The notes under the pieces: model-generated
Told to the model about the DNA's origin: nothing
Seen by the model: only the letters and a program-made list of their open reading frames with translations
The model's database searches: none
Part shown: in pieces, positions 11,470 to 21,826 of the stretch
Position numbering within the stretch: the stretch's first letter is position 1
Layout of the letters: the number at the start of each line of letters is the position of its first letter
Assembly (NCBI RefSeq): GCF_003073045.1
Contig: NC_037590.1
Coordinates: 2,134,016 to 2,198,015, forward strand
Origin: Pomacea canaliculata
Lineage: Eukaryota; Mollusca; Gastropoda; Architaenioglossa; Ampullariidae
Length of the DNA: 64,000 nucleotides
Reading direction: 5' to 3'
Program-made: the position numbers and the translations under genes

Positions 11470-14400
11470 ATATTGTGATGTATGCAGAAAAGAAGTAGCC
11501 TACGGGAATAAAGGGTTCACTGCCATCAAAGTCCATTGTGACACATCTTCTCACAAGGAGAAAATAATCTGCCGATCAGAGAACAATCATCTGCCTGGTA
11601 AGTAATTTAGATTGTAAGTTTGAATAGACTTTAACTCTTAGTTGCAACTTTCAGTTGAAACAATTTTATCTTAGGACGTTTATCTTAACATGAACTTGTA
11701 ATCAGATAAATCTATTATCTTTTCTTAGGGTAAGCGTGCTGAATAAATAAACATTTGAAAATTAGGTCATGAAAGCTAAGGCTTGGGGTTTTTTTTGAAT
11801 TTCTAGGCCAGCCTTTGGAATCTGAAACTTGTGGACCTCATGCTGGTCCAAGTCAGAAACAGAAGGAAAATGTTTTGACTCTCACACCAGTATCAGACAG
11901 AGTTCACATCTTACGGCACTCACCTTGGATTTGTGGCTGAACATTCACTGCCTGTGAACTTGGTACCAAGTCTTCTGGATTACGTTAAAGTAAGTCCTAC
12001 TGTTATTTTATTTATTTATGTATTTTTATATTGTTTTTATTTATTCATTATTATTATTAAATGTGTGCTTTGATTTTTTTACTGGATGCTACACACTAGA
12101 TCTGTACATGAACAACGTTGATATTAATACTCAAGGCAAGGTATATCAGATACAATGTGGTATGGACCTGTGTTGCAAAGAGTAGGATGAACAAAAATAT
12201 TGGCAGAATTATATTCGCTATCCATTCCGTGTCTGTGAACCCAAAGCAATTGCTGACACAATATTCTCACACTATTCCTCTATTTCTGGAAAAAAGAGGC
12301 AAAGAAAAACAAAAAGACATGCAATTCACACGTACACAAACAGAATTAAAGAGGGTTGGGGGTGGGGGATGAACTTTGAGAGAGAGAGAACTCAAGCTTT
12401 GTCTGATTTTTTTTTTTATTTTTGTTTCTTTACTACAGGCCATGGCTTCTGACAGACGTGCTGTTCAGCGCATGCCTAGCATAGCAGCAAGCACTGCTTC
12501 TTACAAGCTTAGGCACGGGCTGCAGAAGACACTACAGGATGAGATACTGGCAGAATTGAAAACATGCAATTCACACGTACACAAACAGAATTAAGAGGGT
12601 TGGGGGTGGGGGATGAACTTTGAGAGAGAGAGAACTCAAGCTTTGTCTGATTTTTTTTTTTATTTTTGTTTCTTTACTACAGGCCATGGCTTCTGACAGA
12701 CGTGCTGTTCAGCGCATGCCTAGCATAGCAGCAAGCACTGCTTCTTACAAGCTTAGGCACGGGCTGCAGAAGACACTACAGGATGAGATACTGGCAGAAT
12801 TGAAAACATGCTATTTCAGTCTCAATATTGATGAAGCTATGAGCAAAACCAAGAAGAAAGTGCTGGCGATTTTTGACCAGCCATTTCTCGCCGTCCATGA
12901 ACAGGATTGTGGTGCATCATTTCGCTGCCATCAGTGTTTGTGAAGGTGACATCTGACAATCTGTTTGAGGAAGTATCCAACTTCATGACAAAGCATGGCC
13001 TTCCTTGGGCCAATTTGACATCGGTTTTGATGGACTCGTGCAGGGTGATGAGGGGAAGCAAGTCAGGGCTGGAAGTACAGATCAAGGAGAAAGCACCAAA
13101 CATGCTAGATATTGATGTGACACATGTCATCATGCTAATAATGCAGCACACGTCTTCTGCAAACCGTTTGGAAAGCACGTGGAACAACTTCTTGGAGATC
13201 TGCACACAGAATTCCACTACAGCAACAGAACTGCGAGATGTCTTCTTCAAGTTCTGTGTGGCATTGCAGATAAAGGCAACAGCAGCAGAGCAGTTTTGCT
13301 TCTCACCGCTGGTTGTCAGTACTTGATGTGTCAGTTGACACACTGCGTCTCTGGGATGCAACTGTTCTCTACACTGCCAGCTTTTTGATGGAGAAAGACA
13401 TGCCTGCGTATCAGCCTTTGATTGATGAAGTTTTTCCAAAGAAGAGGAGTGAATGAGAAGGGTCGGGACTCTATCAGAAAGGCACAGATCTATCTGAGAA
13501 AGAAATGGTCTACATTCACCGTAGCTGGCAAGGATCGGAAGTTTGAGGCTGGTGAACAAGATTTTCATCTTGGGCGAACAGACTCTCATCTTGTTGAACT
13601 TGTACGTTTCCATTCTTTCCATTCTGAAAGAGTACATCGTCTTCTTCCAGAAGAGAGAGCCTGTTGTGCACAGGTTGCATGACAAGCAGACGAATTGCTG
13701 AAAGATTTTTGGCTTGTTTCGTCAAACCAGAGGCTTTGTCCGCTGCCTCAGATGTTACCAGCATTGATCTGACAGATCCAGACAAACATCCACATGGAGT
13801 CTATGTTCACCATCAGCTCAGCAGCCAACACTCTGATGAAGAAGCAGCCCAAGGAAGTGAAGAAGTCCTATCAGACTCAAAATGAGAGAAGCGTTTGTGA
13901 AGTGTGGCACTTACCTTCAAGAGAAAATGCCTGTAAACAACAAAGTGCTGAAGATCTGCTCTGTACTAGATCCTATCATGAGGAACACAAACGCAGGCAA
14001 GACAACTGCTGGGCCAGATTCCTTCAAGGACAATTAGTGCAGAATGACCAGGACCAGTGGATAGATTTCACAGGGAGGTGAACAAGTACACCTACGACGT
14101 GAGTCCAAGCAGTGCCTCAGAAATGCACCTGTGGATGTGTGGTGGGGTGGAGTTTCGCAGGACAGGTTTCCTCTCCTGTGTGCAGCAGCAAAAGCCTTGC
14201 TCAGTTGCTTCCATGGCCCAATTGTGGAATCCACCTTTCAGCGAGATGGGAAAGATCCTGTCCAAGGAAAAGACCAACATGGATGTTGACACATACATGG
14301 CCATGCAGACTGTGAAGTCAAGACTGGCTACAGCCAAGAAAACAGCAGTGGAGTACTTTTTGCTAAGGCAGACCCCATCAAAGAACCTGTGAGCAAGCAG

Positions 14401-14760
14401 CTAGTTGAGAACATGAGGAATGCTTGGATTTGACAATGAAGAAAGAAAAGCCACAAACCAGGAAACCAGGAACAAAACTTTGCCATGAAATGGGCTTGGA
14501 ACCTGATCAGAAACTGCCGTCTAAAGCAAAAGAAAAAAGGAAAATACTGGATGAAGCAGTGCTCGAAAGAAAATCTAGCAAGAAGCAGAAAACAAACAGC
14601 CAGAATGACAATCCTGACCAAGAAAGGGTTGTCAACGGCCAGAAAGCAGATGCTGTCAAGGATAATGTTGTCAACAGCCAGGAGGATGCTGGGGAGGATA
14701 TATATCTGACCAATTAGTTGATGTGGCAGTTGTCGCAGACAAACCAAAGAAGCAAGCAAA
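11470..14760 (+). pseudogene. hAT-like transposase gene, multi-exon, broken
   Basis: Exon 1 codes a BED-like zinc finger (CDVCRKEVAYGNKG, HCDTSSHKEK) and ends with donor gtaagt at 11598. A second exon spans 11807-11989 (FVAEHSLPVNLVPSLLDYVK). A third starts at 12439 and again, duplicated, at 12683 (AMASDRRAVQRMPSIAAST, then CYFSLNIDEAMSKT), and runs on through LMDSCRVMRGSKSGLE and APNMLDID. Later parts include FLACFVKPEALSAASDVTS and a basic, Lys/Gln-rich tail to 14717. The layout (zinc finger, then Asp-containing IDEAMS and DSC blocks) fits hAT-type transposases. Several frame changes between 13110 and 14100 make it inactive. No complete C-terminal dimerisation domain is seen. Confidence 0.7.
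12317..12806 (+). repeat. Tandem duplication of a transposase exon (245-bp period)
   Basis: The block starting acatgcaattcacacg at 12317 repeats at 12562, including the intron end, acceptor cag and the exon (12439 and 12683). The breakpoint shares acatgc at 12317, 12562 and 12807, so a short homology joined the copies. The first exon copy runs into the repeated intron end and would disrupt the message. Confidence 0.88.
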
Positions 14761-15095
14761 GCTGTCTTCATTCTTTAGATTTGACTGTGCATAGAAAAGA
14801 AAACAATGCAAACTGATATTGTGACAATTCCTGCTAGTTTTATTGACAGCCTAGTAAAGTGTCAAGGATAATGAAGATGCTAACCAAGGAGTGAATGTTG
14901 TCAGCAGCCAGAAGGGCTGGGGAGGATATTCAAAACGCTGACCAAGTAGTTGAACATTGTGACAGTTGTCGCAGACAAACCAAAGAAGCAAACAAAGCTG
15001 TCTTCATTCTTTAGTTTTTGACAGTGCATGAAAAAAAAAACCAACGCAAGCTGATATTTGACAATTCCTGCTAGTTTATTGACAGCCAAGTAAAT
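14640..15095 (+). repeat. Imperfect 236-bp tandem duplication of the transposon tail
   Basis: The stretch with cagttgtcgcagacaaacca at 14727 recurs at 14963. It is preceded in each copy by a gtcaacagccag/gtcagcagccag motif and followed by gctgtcttcattcttta. It covers the end of the transposase frame and its 3' region. The copies differ by several small indels, so this duplication is older than the exon duplication in the same element. Confidence 0.75.
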
Positions 15096-15109
15096 AATTA
15101 TATAAGTAT

Positions 15110-15180
15110 AATTTGTGTGTGTGTGTTTCATTGGTCCCAATGGATTTTATGTTTGGTATACATGTGTGTGTGTGTCTTGT
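15110..15180. repeat. (GT)n-rich microsatellite tracts
   Basis: Two short GT runs (near 15115 and 15164) flank a non-repetitive 40-bp spacer within the 3' region of the hAT-like element. Confidence 0.7.
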
Positions 15181-15367
15181 TAATGTTATTGTGAATGAAA
15201 AATTTGCAAAACGTTGCAGGAAAAGGGTGAAATTAATGCTTCTCAAAACTGAAAATCTTTCAGCTGACCCCCAGTAGGGGTTTTGCCCCTACACCCCACC
15301 AGGGGTACGTCGGCCCCTGGACCCCGACCCTGTAAGCGGAACTCAAGTTTTCCAATGCTATGCCCTG

Positions 15368-15700
15368 TAGGACACAAGGTAAGTCATGGGACAATCGCAT
15401 TGGCAGACAGCAAAGTGGCACAACTTCTAGACGCCGCAGGGCCAGTTACAAAGACAGGTTTGTAGCTTCATAGGGCTAGCAGGGTTTTATAGACAATACA
15501 TCCCTAACTTTAGTGCAATAGCTTGTCCTTTGACCGATTTAATACCAACTGACCACCTTTCAACGGAGAGACGCTTGTCAAAGGGCGTTTGAGACCCTGA
15601 AGCAGAACCTAGCATCTGGTGTCGTCACAAAAAACCGGACCTCGCTAGGCTGTTCATTCTCCGGACAGACACGAGCGACAGGGGTGGTGGTTCGAGGAGG
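15368..15700 (+). mobile_element. Ty3/Gypsy LTR-retrotransposon pol fossil
   Basis: Translation shows pieces typical of the Ty3/Gypsy pol region between RT and RNase H (GHKVSHGTIALADSKVAQL, then FETLKQNLASGVVTKN). It begins directly at the outer edge of the hAT terminus. It is a short, broken internal fragment without LTRs and looks old. Confidence 0.7.
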
Positions 15701-15756
15701 TGTGTAAATGAAATGTAACGTGCACATTCATTTCATGTAAACGTCTTCTGCATTAG

Positions 15757-16267
15757 GTGAGACTTGAAAAGTGTACGCTTATGAGTGGCCTAACAAATGA
15801 TTGTCACCAACACCAAAAAGAAGTCTATATGGACCACTGTCGCAGAAAAAGTGTCAGCAGTGGGTGGCTTGGAAATCCGGACTGCTCAAAATGTTCGAAG
15901 AAATGGGGTGCCCTTAAATCCGAGGCACAGCCCCGCCAGAAACAAACAAAGAGCGACCTGTGGCAGTGCTGTATAGAGTGGAGAATATAATCCCCTCGTT
16001 TTTGACATTATGGGGAGGATTCGGCCCTTATTGATGGCATTAATGGTTAGTACCATTTAAGCTTGTAATTTTGTACATTCAACCAATGCCAATCAACAAA
16101 ACAAGTTTTAGTATTTGGTTAACCCTAAAGGGCTAAATCAACATTTAATTCATTTATATTTGTGACTTAAACTTTGTTTTAAAATAATATTTCATGTCAT
16201 TAAATGTTTTATTTTCAGCTGAAGAGACTGAGGTTTTTGAGGCTGTAGTGAGCCCAGTTATGGTTTA
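15757..16267 (+). pseudogene. NAIF1/Harbinger-like Myb-SANT fragment, copy 1
   Basis: Bases 15778-15990 match 42950-43060 closely and, with frame changes, encode the Myb/SANT-like DNA-binding fold seen in NAIF1 and Harbinger-associated proteins (LMSGLTND, KKSIWTTV, VSAVGGLEIRTAQNV in the sister copy; KKWGALKSEAQPRQKQTKSD here). An acceptor ttttcag at 16212-16218 opens an in-frame short exon (EETEVFEAVVSPVMV, stop). The frame changes near 15797 make this copy a pseudogene, most likely from a DNA transposon's accessory gene. Confidence 0.55.
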
Positions 16268-16457
16268 ATAAGCATTAAGAAGCAAGACGGAACTATGAGG
16301 GTATTGCAAATTATTGAGTGGAAATGCCTGAACGTACATCTAGGACATTTACTGTAGGTTTCCTGATTTGCCATACATTATGGTTAGGCATAAAAAGCCT
16401 GAATGCCATTTTTTTCCATAAGATAATGAGCTCCCTTTGATACCACAAGATTTTTTG

Positions 16458-16567
16458 TCGCCAGAATCTATTCCTTTTAATCTCCTACATATAATCTTCC
16501 CTCTAGTGTGCTGGCGTGTCATACCTGTAATTGCCCTTTCGGATTAATAAAGTTGTATTGTATTGTA
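16458..16567 (+). mobile_element. LINE 3' tail (short insertion)
   Basis: This matches the tail of the LINE at 41625-42125 (ctacatataatcttccctct, cggattaataaagttgtatt) and ends in a (TTGTA)n run. It is an extremely 5'-truncated copy. The AATAAA inside could act as a polyadenylation signal. Confidence 0.8.
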
Positions 16568-16715
16568 TCTGTTGCACATGTTAGTTTTATTGGGTGATTG
16601 TTTTTGACATGATGTTATGGGCAAAAATGCCCCCTAGGCTTACAGCCAATAAATGAAAAGTGATACCTGTCCCAAATCCATTTGCTTGAATGCCTTTATA
16701 GAAAAGCACCTTTAG

Positions 16716-17494
16716 TCTGGGTGATGATGGAGAAATGTGCTATATTAATCAGCTAAATGAAGAGGCATCTGGAGTGCTGGATATCCCTGGTCAGTATACA
16801 GAGATTTCTCTTGTATGCAAGAATTGTGCATTTGACATTCTGTGCAAGAATGCATTAGAATAAGATCTCATAATTTCACTAGTTGTGATCTTTCATGGAG
16901 CATAAAATCCTTCTAAAGATTTTGCAATGGATATTTTATTTTAAATTATTTCAAGGATTTCTTAGTTTGGTATCTCTTTTTCTTTAAAGTCATACAAGAG
17001 TCAGAGCAGAGACCACTGGATGGGACTTCTAAAGCGCATGTCATAAAAAAAGCTAGTCATGGTAATGGACATTTAAAAAAATTATTTGCTCGGTCTGATC
17101 TTATGCTAGTTGGTTATCTTTTTAGTTAAGATCTTTAATCACACATAGGTTTATTGCAAATGCTTTGACGTATTCATTTACGTACTAGGTATTGATCTGT
17201 ATGTACTTAGTAGATTGAGACATTTTGACTTGGTTGGCTATAGAATATGATGCTATCTTATGATTTCTTTGTGCAGGAACACAGAAAAGCTCATGGTCTT
17301 CTGAAGAGATCAGAACTCTTCAGGAGTATTTTGCAGATGAGCTGCATGGTAGGAGAGTCATCCGCATGATAAATATTAAAACATTTATCAGCATTTCAAA
17401 TTTCAAAAGGACACCAGCTGCAGTCCAGAACTATTTGTTAAGAAGAAGGCAAGTGCAAGACATTATAGCACCAGAACAAACTCACCTGTTATAG
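16716..17494 (+). CDS. SANT-like protein, three exons (partial model)
   Basis: Three exons join in phase: 16716-16789 (GEMCYINQLNEEASGVLDIP), 16990-17061 (VIQESEQRPLDGTSKAHVI) and 17277-17494, ending TAG. Donors are gtcagt and gtaatg; acceptors are tttag, taaag and gtgcag. The last exon starts GTQKSSWSSEEIRTLQEYF and contains RTPAAVQNYLLRRR. This resembles the SANT/Myb-like domains (W..EE...L..F, then R....I...L) found at the end of several transposon-associated proteins. No first exon or start is found; the NAIF1-like fragment just upstream may be part of the same locus. No stop interrupts the model, unlike its neighbours. Function is unknown; DNA binding is inferred. Confidence 0.45.
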
Positions 17495-17739
17495 GTGCTA
17501 CACAGATTTTAAAAATCTACTTTTTTCTTTTATTTGCACACTTCTATTTATAACCAGAACCAAAGATTAGTTGGGGAATTTTGTTGCTGAAACTGAAGGA
17601 CATAATCTCCTAGTGTCTTAATTTTTTCGGCTTCAGATTTTTAAAATGTATTTGGTAATATTAATTCTTGCTTTTCATTTGCTTCTCATTTCAGAAAAGA
17701 GAACACAATCAAAGACAATTAAGGTAAAACATTGTTATG

Positions 17740-18085
17740 TCATTCAACAAGATACAGACATTTGTCAACAGATGTCTGCACTGCACCATCAACATCAGAT
17801 GGCCTGAGAAGATCTCCAATACAGACCTGTGGGAGATAGCCAAGCAAAAACCTGCCAGCCAAGAAATCAAGAAGCGGAAGTGGGGCTGGATTGGTCACAC
17901 TTTATGAAAGCCAGGTTGGGAGACCCAGAGAGACGTGGAGGAGATCAGTCCACAGAGAGGCAGAGACAGCTGGCATGACATGGTCTCAAATGGAAAGGGA
18001 AGCCCAGAACAGGCTCCGATGGTGGGGTGTGGTTGCGACCCTATGCTCCAATTTGGACGAATAGGAACAAGAAGAAGATGAATTG
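17740..18085 (+). mobile_element. RTE-like LINE 3' end
   Basis: Translation gives the C-terminal signature of RTE-type LINE proteins ([48 protein letters not shown]), followed by a degraded Arg/Trp-rich end and the tail aacaagaagaagatgaa. It is 5'-truncated and carries at least one stop, so it is inactive. Confidence 0.8.
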
Positions 18086-18600
18086 TTATGTCATTAGGAA
18101 GTGAAATGTTAGAGATTTCACTTTTTATTCAGTTTTATTTAATCATCATATTATGGATATACATTCTATTAGTTTATCAGTTGTTACTACCACATATGTG
18201 ATAAAAATGTGCGTATATTGCGTAACCGGCTACTGGAGTTTGAAAGCAGAACTGATTAGGATAGTGAATCTGAAAATGTAAAAGAATTAAAATCTGACTT
18301 TGGATGTCTCGATTTTCCATGCTCAATGAGATCATTTAACATGTTAAGTTTGGGTCTGACTTGCACTGGACTGTGAGAAAGTTTGTGGTTATAATGTAAT
18401 TAACACAGCCGGGGATGGTCTAACTTTGGTGTTTTTGTTTTTCACATTTATTTTACATTACAGTACGAGGGCACTGAGTGGTAGTCAGGGAAGAAGGACG
18501 CTTGTAGTGTGGTCTCCGGAATATCTCAAAGTTTTCCACTAATTATAAAAGCAGTTTTAGATTATTCTTGTTTTCTCAACACTAAGTGTTTCGAGGAAAC
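18086..18600. other. Non-coding stretch upstream of LINE ORF1
   Basis: No gene is evident. The last 150 bp or so probably form the 5' untranslated region of the LINE that starts with ORF1 at 18601, but its exact 5' end and target duplication could not be placed because copy 1 is cut by the window edge. Confidence 0.4.
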
Positions 18601-19650
18601 ATGCCAGCCAGTCCTTTGCTATTTCGTGCTTGTTGTGGATGTTTTACAGCGGTGTTTGTGCACTTCATGTGGAGACGCGCCATGGCCAAGCAACGAAACC
18701 ATGTGAGTACTGTGCGACTGAACAGCCTCTCGCTGTCTCTTGTTTTGACTTTCGCGATCGCTACATTACTTCTGCAGTGCGGTGACATTGAAACGAATCC
18801 TGGGCCCCCCAAACAAACAAAAGCAGCCTCTAAATCGTTTGCTTCACCACATGTTTCGCCATGGCTAAGAAGTAATACAAGTGTTGTAGAAGAAAATGTT
18901 GCCAGACCCCCACCCGAGAAGATGAATTCAAATACTAACAGTTCTGAACCTAAGGCAGCTTCTAAGCAAGAACCTACCCTAACGGATGTGATAAGTTTCC
19001 TAAAAGAACTTAAATCTGAAATGAATACCAAGATTGACAATATGAATGTAAACGTAAACTCTGTGAGTGCTGGCATCACATCTCTTGAAGATAAAGTGAA
19101 AGACTTGGTGATAGAAATAAAGGCACTCAAAGAAGAAAACAAAGAGCTAAGAGGAGAAAATATGGAGCTCAACAGGAAACTAGAAGAAGTAGAACATAAA
19201 GTGGACGATTTGGAAGGAAGATCACGGCGGAACAACATCATCATATATGGTGTGCCGAAGACTGGCGACGAACCAAAAACGTGGGAACAATGTGAAACCA
19301 CAGTGAGAAATATGTTTAAGGAACATCTAAAAATCGATGATAACATCATTCTCGACAGAGCACATAGAATGAACTCTAGAAACGCTAACTCTCCGATTGT
19401 TGTACGTTTTGCCTTCTTCAAGGATAAAGAAAAAGTCCTTAGAGAGAAACGGAACTTGAAAGGCACAAATATCTTTATTGGAGAAGATTTTACGAAACGA
19501 GTGAAAGACATACGAAAAGGACTCTACCCACTATTGAAGAAGGCGAAAGAAGAAAACAAAAAGTGTAAGATGGTTTACGACCATCTGATCATAGACGGTA
19601 AGAGATTTGACTACGACACCCATGCGGGCAGACAAATAGACCAGAGCTAG
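18601..19650 (+). CDS. LINE ORF1 protein with N-terminal 2A peptide (intact)
   Basis: This is an unbroken 349-residue frame from ATG 18601. Residues 1-60 are hydrophobic and Cys-containing, ending SLSLVLTFAIATLLLQC. They lead directly into GDIETNPGP (residues 61-69), a full match to the 2A consensus D-[V/I]-E-x-N-P-G-P. 2A peptides make the ribosome skip the last Gly-Pro bond, so translation should yield a short signal-like peptide and the main protein starting at Pro69. Residues 130-205 or so form a coiled coil, and 205-349 the RRM-like and C-terminal RNA-binding parts of Transposase_22-type ORF1. 2A sequences at this position are known from several animal CR1- and L1-related non-LTR elements. 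An in-frame GTG upstream is not needed as start. Endonuclease and RT do not follow directly. Confidence 0.88.
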   Translation: MPASPLLFRACCGCFTAVFVHFMWRRAMAKQRNHVSTVRLNSLSLSLVLTFAIATLLLQCGDIETNPGPPKQTKAASKSFASPHVSPWLRSNTSVVEENVARPPPEKMNSNTNSSEPKAASKQEPTLTDVISFLKELKSEMNTKIDNMNVNVNSVSAGITSLEDKVKDLVIEIKALKEENKELRGENMELNRKLEEVEHKVDDLEGRSRRNNIIIYGVPKTGDEPKTWEQCETTVRNMFKEHLKIDDNIILDRAHRMNSRNANSPIVVRFAFFKDKEKVLREKRNLKGTNIFIGEDFTKRVKDIRKGLYPLLKKAKEENKKCKMVYDHLIIDGKRFDYDTHAGRQIDQS

Positions 19651-19754
19651 GAAACCGGCCGGGCCGCTGATTTTTTTCCCCTCAACGTCCCAATGAAGGG
19701 AAAAACTTCGGAAGCCTTCAGAAGCGTGACGTCAGCGACCTTGCTCAGAGAAAC

Positions 19755-20990
19755 CCTTCGCTTCAATCTTTGAAAGCTGTGAAAAAGCTATGAAACTTGC
19801 TCTGGGGCTAATTCAACTACTGTTAAACACTATGAAGGGCTGCATTAAATTAATTGTGACAGTCAAAATAACTCAAGCCTAAAACTGATGAGAGGTAAAG
19901 GTAAAATAAATGAGAGCCCAACAACGCAACGCAGACAATGTTTAACTACAAGTAGGTTAGATTAGAGATGACTGTCAGGTGGCCTCTGTGGCCTAGTGGT
20001 TAGAATCGTCATCTCAAAATTAATAGGTGTTATGTTCAAATCTTGAAGTGGAGTTTAATATTTTTTTGGTTTTGTTTTGCGTTGAGATGTTTTCGTTCTC
20101 TAATATGATCAATTTTCTATCAAGCCTTTCATGAAAACATATTGATTGCCAAGCGAAACCATATATATATAAACAATTCTATGTCAACCATTTCATGAAG
20201 ACCCACTACTATAGACACAGCCAGCCAGCCAGCATGGGACAATTGCTTCACTAATTGTTTTGAAGATAGAAATTGCATTCGCAAATATGCGTGTTATACT
20301 TTGACAGTGCTAAGTGCAAACCCTTCGCTTCAATCTTTGGAAGTTATGAAAAAGCTATGAAACTTCTTCTGGGGCTAATTCAACAACTGTTAAACACTAT
20401 GAAGGACTGCATTAAATTAATTGTGACAGTCAAAATAACTCAAAGCCTAAAACTGATGAGAGGTAAAGGTAAAATAAATGAGAGCCCAACAACGCAACGC
20501 AGACAATGTTTAACTACAAGTAGGTTAGATTAGAGAGCACTGTGAGCTGCGCCTGTGTGGTCTATTGGTTACGCGTCCACGTCTCAAGATTGATAGTCGG
20601 TGTGTTCGAAACTTGGCATGTTTTTTTTTTTGTTTGTTTTTTTTTTTTTTTTGCTGTTTTGTTTTGCTTTGCTTTGGGATGTTTTCGTTCTCTAATATGA
20701 TCAATTTCTGTCAAGCCTTTCACGAAAGGAAATTGATTGCAAAGCGAAACTATAAAATCTAGTGGTTACAAGCGACCATTAATTTTGTTTGATATGATCA
20801 ACTATGTTAAAATCTAGGTGGAGCTACTTTTTATGTATTTTGTTTTGCTTTTTGTTTATTCTTTTTCTAATATGAACAATTCTATGTCAACCATGTCATG
20901 AAGACCCACCACTATATACACAGCATTGGACAATTGCTTCACTAATTGTTTTTAAGATGGAAATCGCATCTGCAAATATACGTATTGTAC
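19755..20990 (+). repeat. Tandem repeat of about 565 bp between ORF1 and RT (second block)
   Basis: Two units with conserved starts near 19758 and 20327 each end in ttagattagag and continue into a tRNA-like head and a T-rich stretch. The arrangement is identical to 785-1990. Each unit contains a partly open stretch of about 75 codons (KAMKLLLGLIQQLLNTMKD), which I regard as fortuitous because it has no separate start context and is not conserved in length. Confidence 0.7.
20551..20619 (+). repeat. tRNA-like SINE head, A and B boxes present
   Basis: A box-like TGGTCTATTGG and B box-like GTGTTCGAAAC are 40 bp or so apart, as in pol III type 2 promoters. The other head in this block lies at about 19985-20050. 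Stem pairing is poor, so it is not called as a tRNA gene. Confidence 0.55.
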
Positions 20991-21404
20991 TTGAATCGCC
21001 CTTTTCTAATCTGTGACAACTCTGACGCGGAAAACGCGCCAAGAAAAATTCAAGCGGAACAACATCTATTATCAAGTCCATTTTGATGTTAGGATGGCAT
21101 CAGCACCAGACACCACACCTGCTTTGGGTGATCACGCCGGCAACGAGCAAGAACTTAAGTGTGTGCAAGTAAGTGTGATTCATTCAACTGACTTTATTTT
21201 TTAGATAAAAACATGATGTAATAACTGCAAGCAAAGCGCGCGAGAATCGGCCACAAGTACGTCGATCACATTTCGACCGCGCGCCGACCACTGAATTTGT
21301 TGTCAAACGCTCGCACAAGCAAATAGTAATAAGATCATATCACCTCACAAACTTCTTTTGAAATCGGGTTCATACGAGACAGAGTATAAATAAATAAATT
21401 CCAG

Positions 21405-21826
21405 TCGGCGTACAGACCCAAGCATAGCTGTGAGACAGCCCTTCTGCGTCTTATGAACGATCTTCTGTGCAGTGCGGATGCAGGGAAAGTGACTCTTGTG
21501 GTCCTCCTTGATCTGAGTGCGGCTTTGATGTCATTGATCACACACTCTACTAACTCGTCTCCAGATGGAGGTGGGCATTTGGTGGTTCCGCCTTTGCAGT
21601 GGTTCCATTCCTACCTCAGTGATCGTACACAAAGGGTGATGGTCAATCAAGCTTCTTCAGAGACAGTTCCATTGCTGTGCGGTGTCCCGCAGGGCTCTGT
21701 TTTGGGCCCGGTTCTATTTTCTATTTACACACCTCAGCTTGGTCCTCTCATTGAGAAGCATAATGTGAACCGTAAGATGTTTGCAGATGACACTGAACTC
21801 TATTTTTCATTTAGTTCTGACAGTGT
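21405..21826 (+). pseudogene. CR1-like RT, 5' part (second block)
   Basis: It shares the motifs of 2405-2843 (CGVPQGSVLGP, FADDTELYFSF). A one-base loss near 21524 and changes near 21545-21600 break the frame. It ends at target duplication CTGACAGTGT (21817-21826). Confidence 0.82.

Larger units (their letters stand above)
11017..15367 (+). mobile_element. hAT-like DNA transposon (type A) with 15-bp TIRs
   Basis: The left end CAGGGCATAGCATTG (11017-11031) is the exact reverse complement of CAATGCTATGCCCTG (15353-15367). CAGGG termini are usual for hAT elements. Between them lies a broken multi-exon transposase gene. The flanking octamers differ (ctttattg on the left, taggacac on the right): the left flank is satellite and the right flank is Gypsy-fossil sequence. 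No target duplication therefore survives, and a rearrangement is likely. GC-rich subterminal sequence lies at 15266-15330. Confidence 0.8.

Noticed and set aside
18582-19511. Minus-strand frame of about 300 codons opposite LINE ORF1
   Set aside because: It is a shadow of the conserved plus-strand ORF1; no family resemblance and Ser/Phe-rich composition.
20273-20533. 75-codon frame KAMKLLLGLIQQLLNTMKD in the LINE tandem modules as a gene
   Set aside because: It recurs with altered ends in each module, has no start context and lies in a SINE-like repeat.
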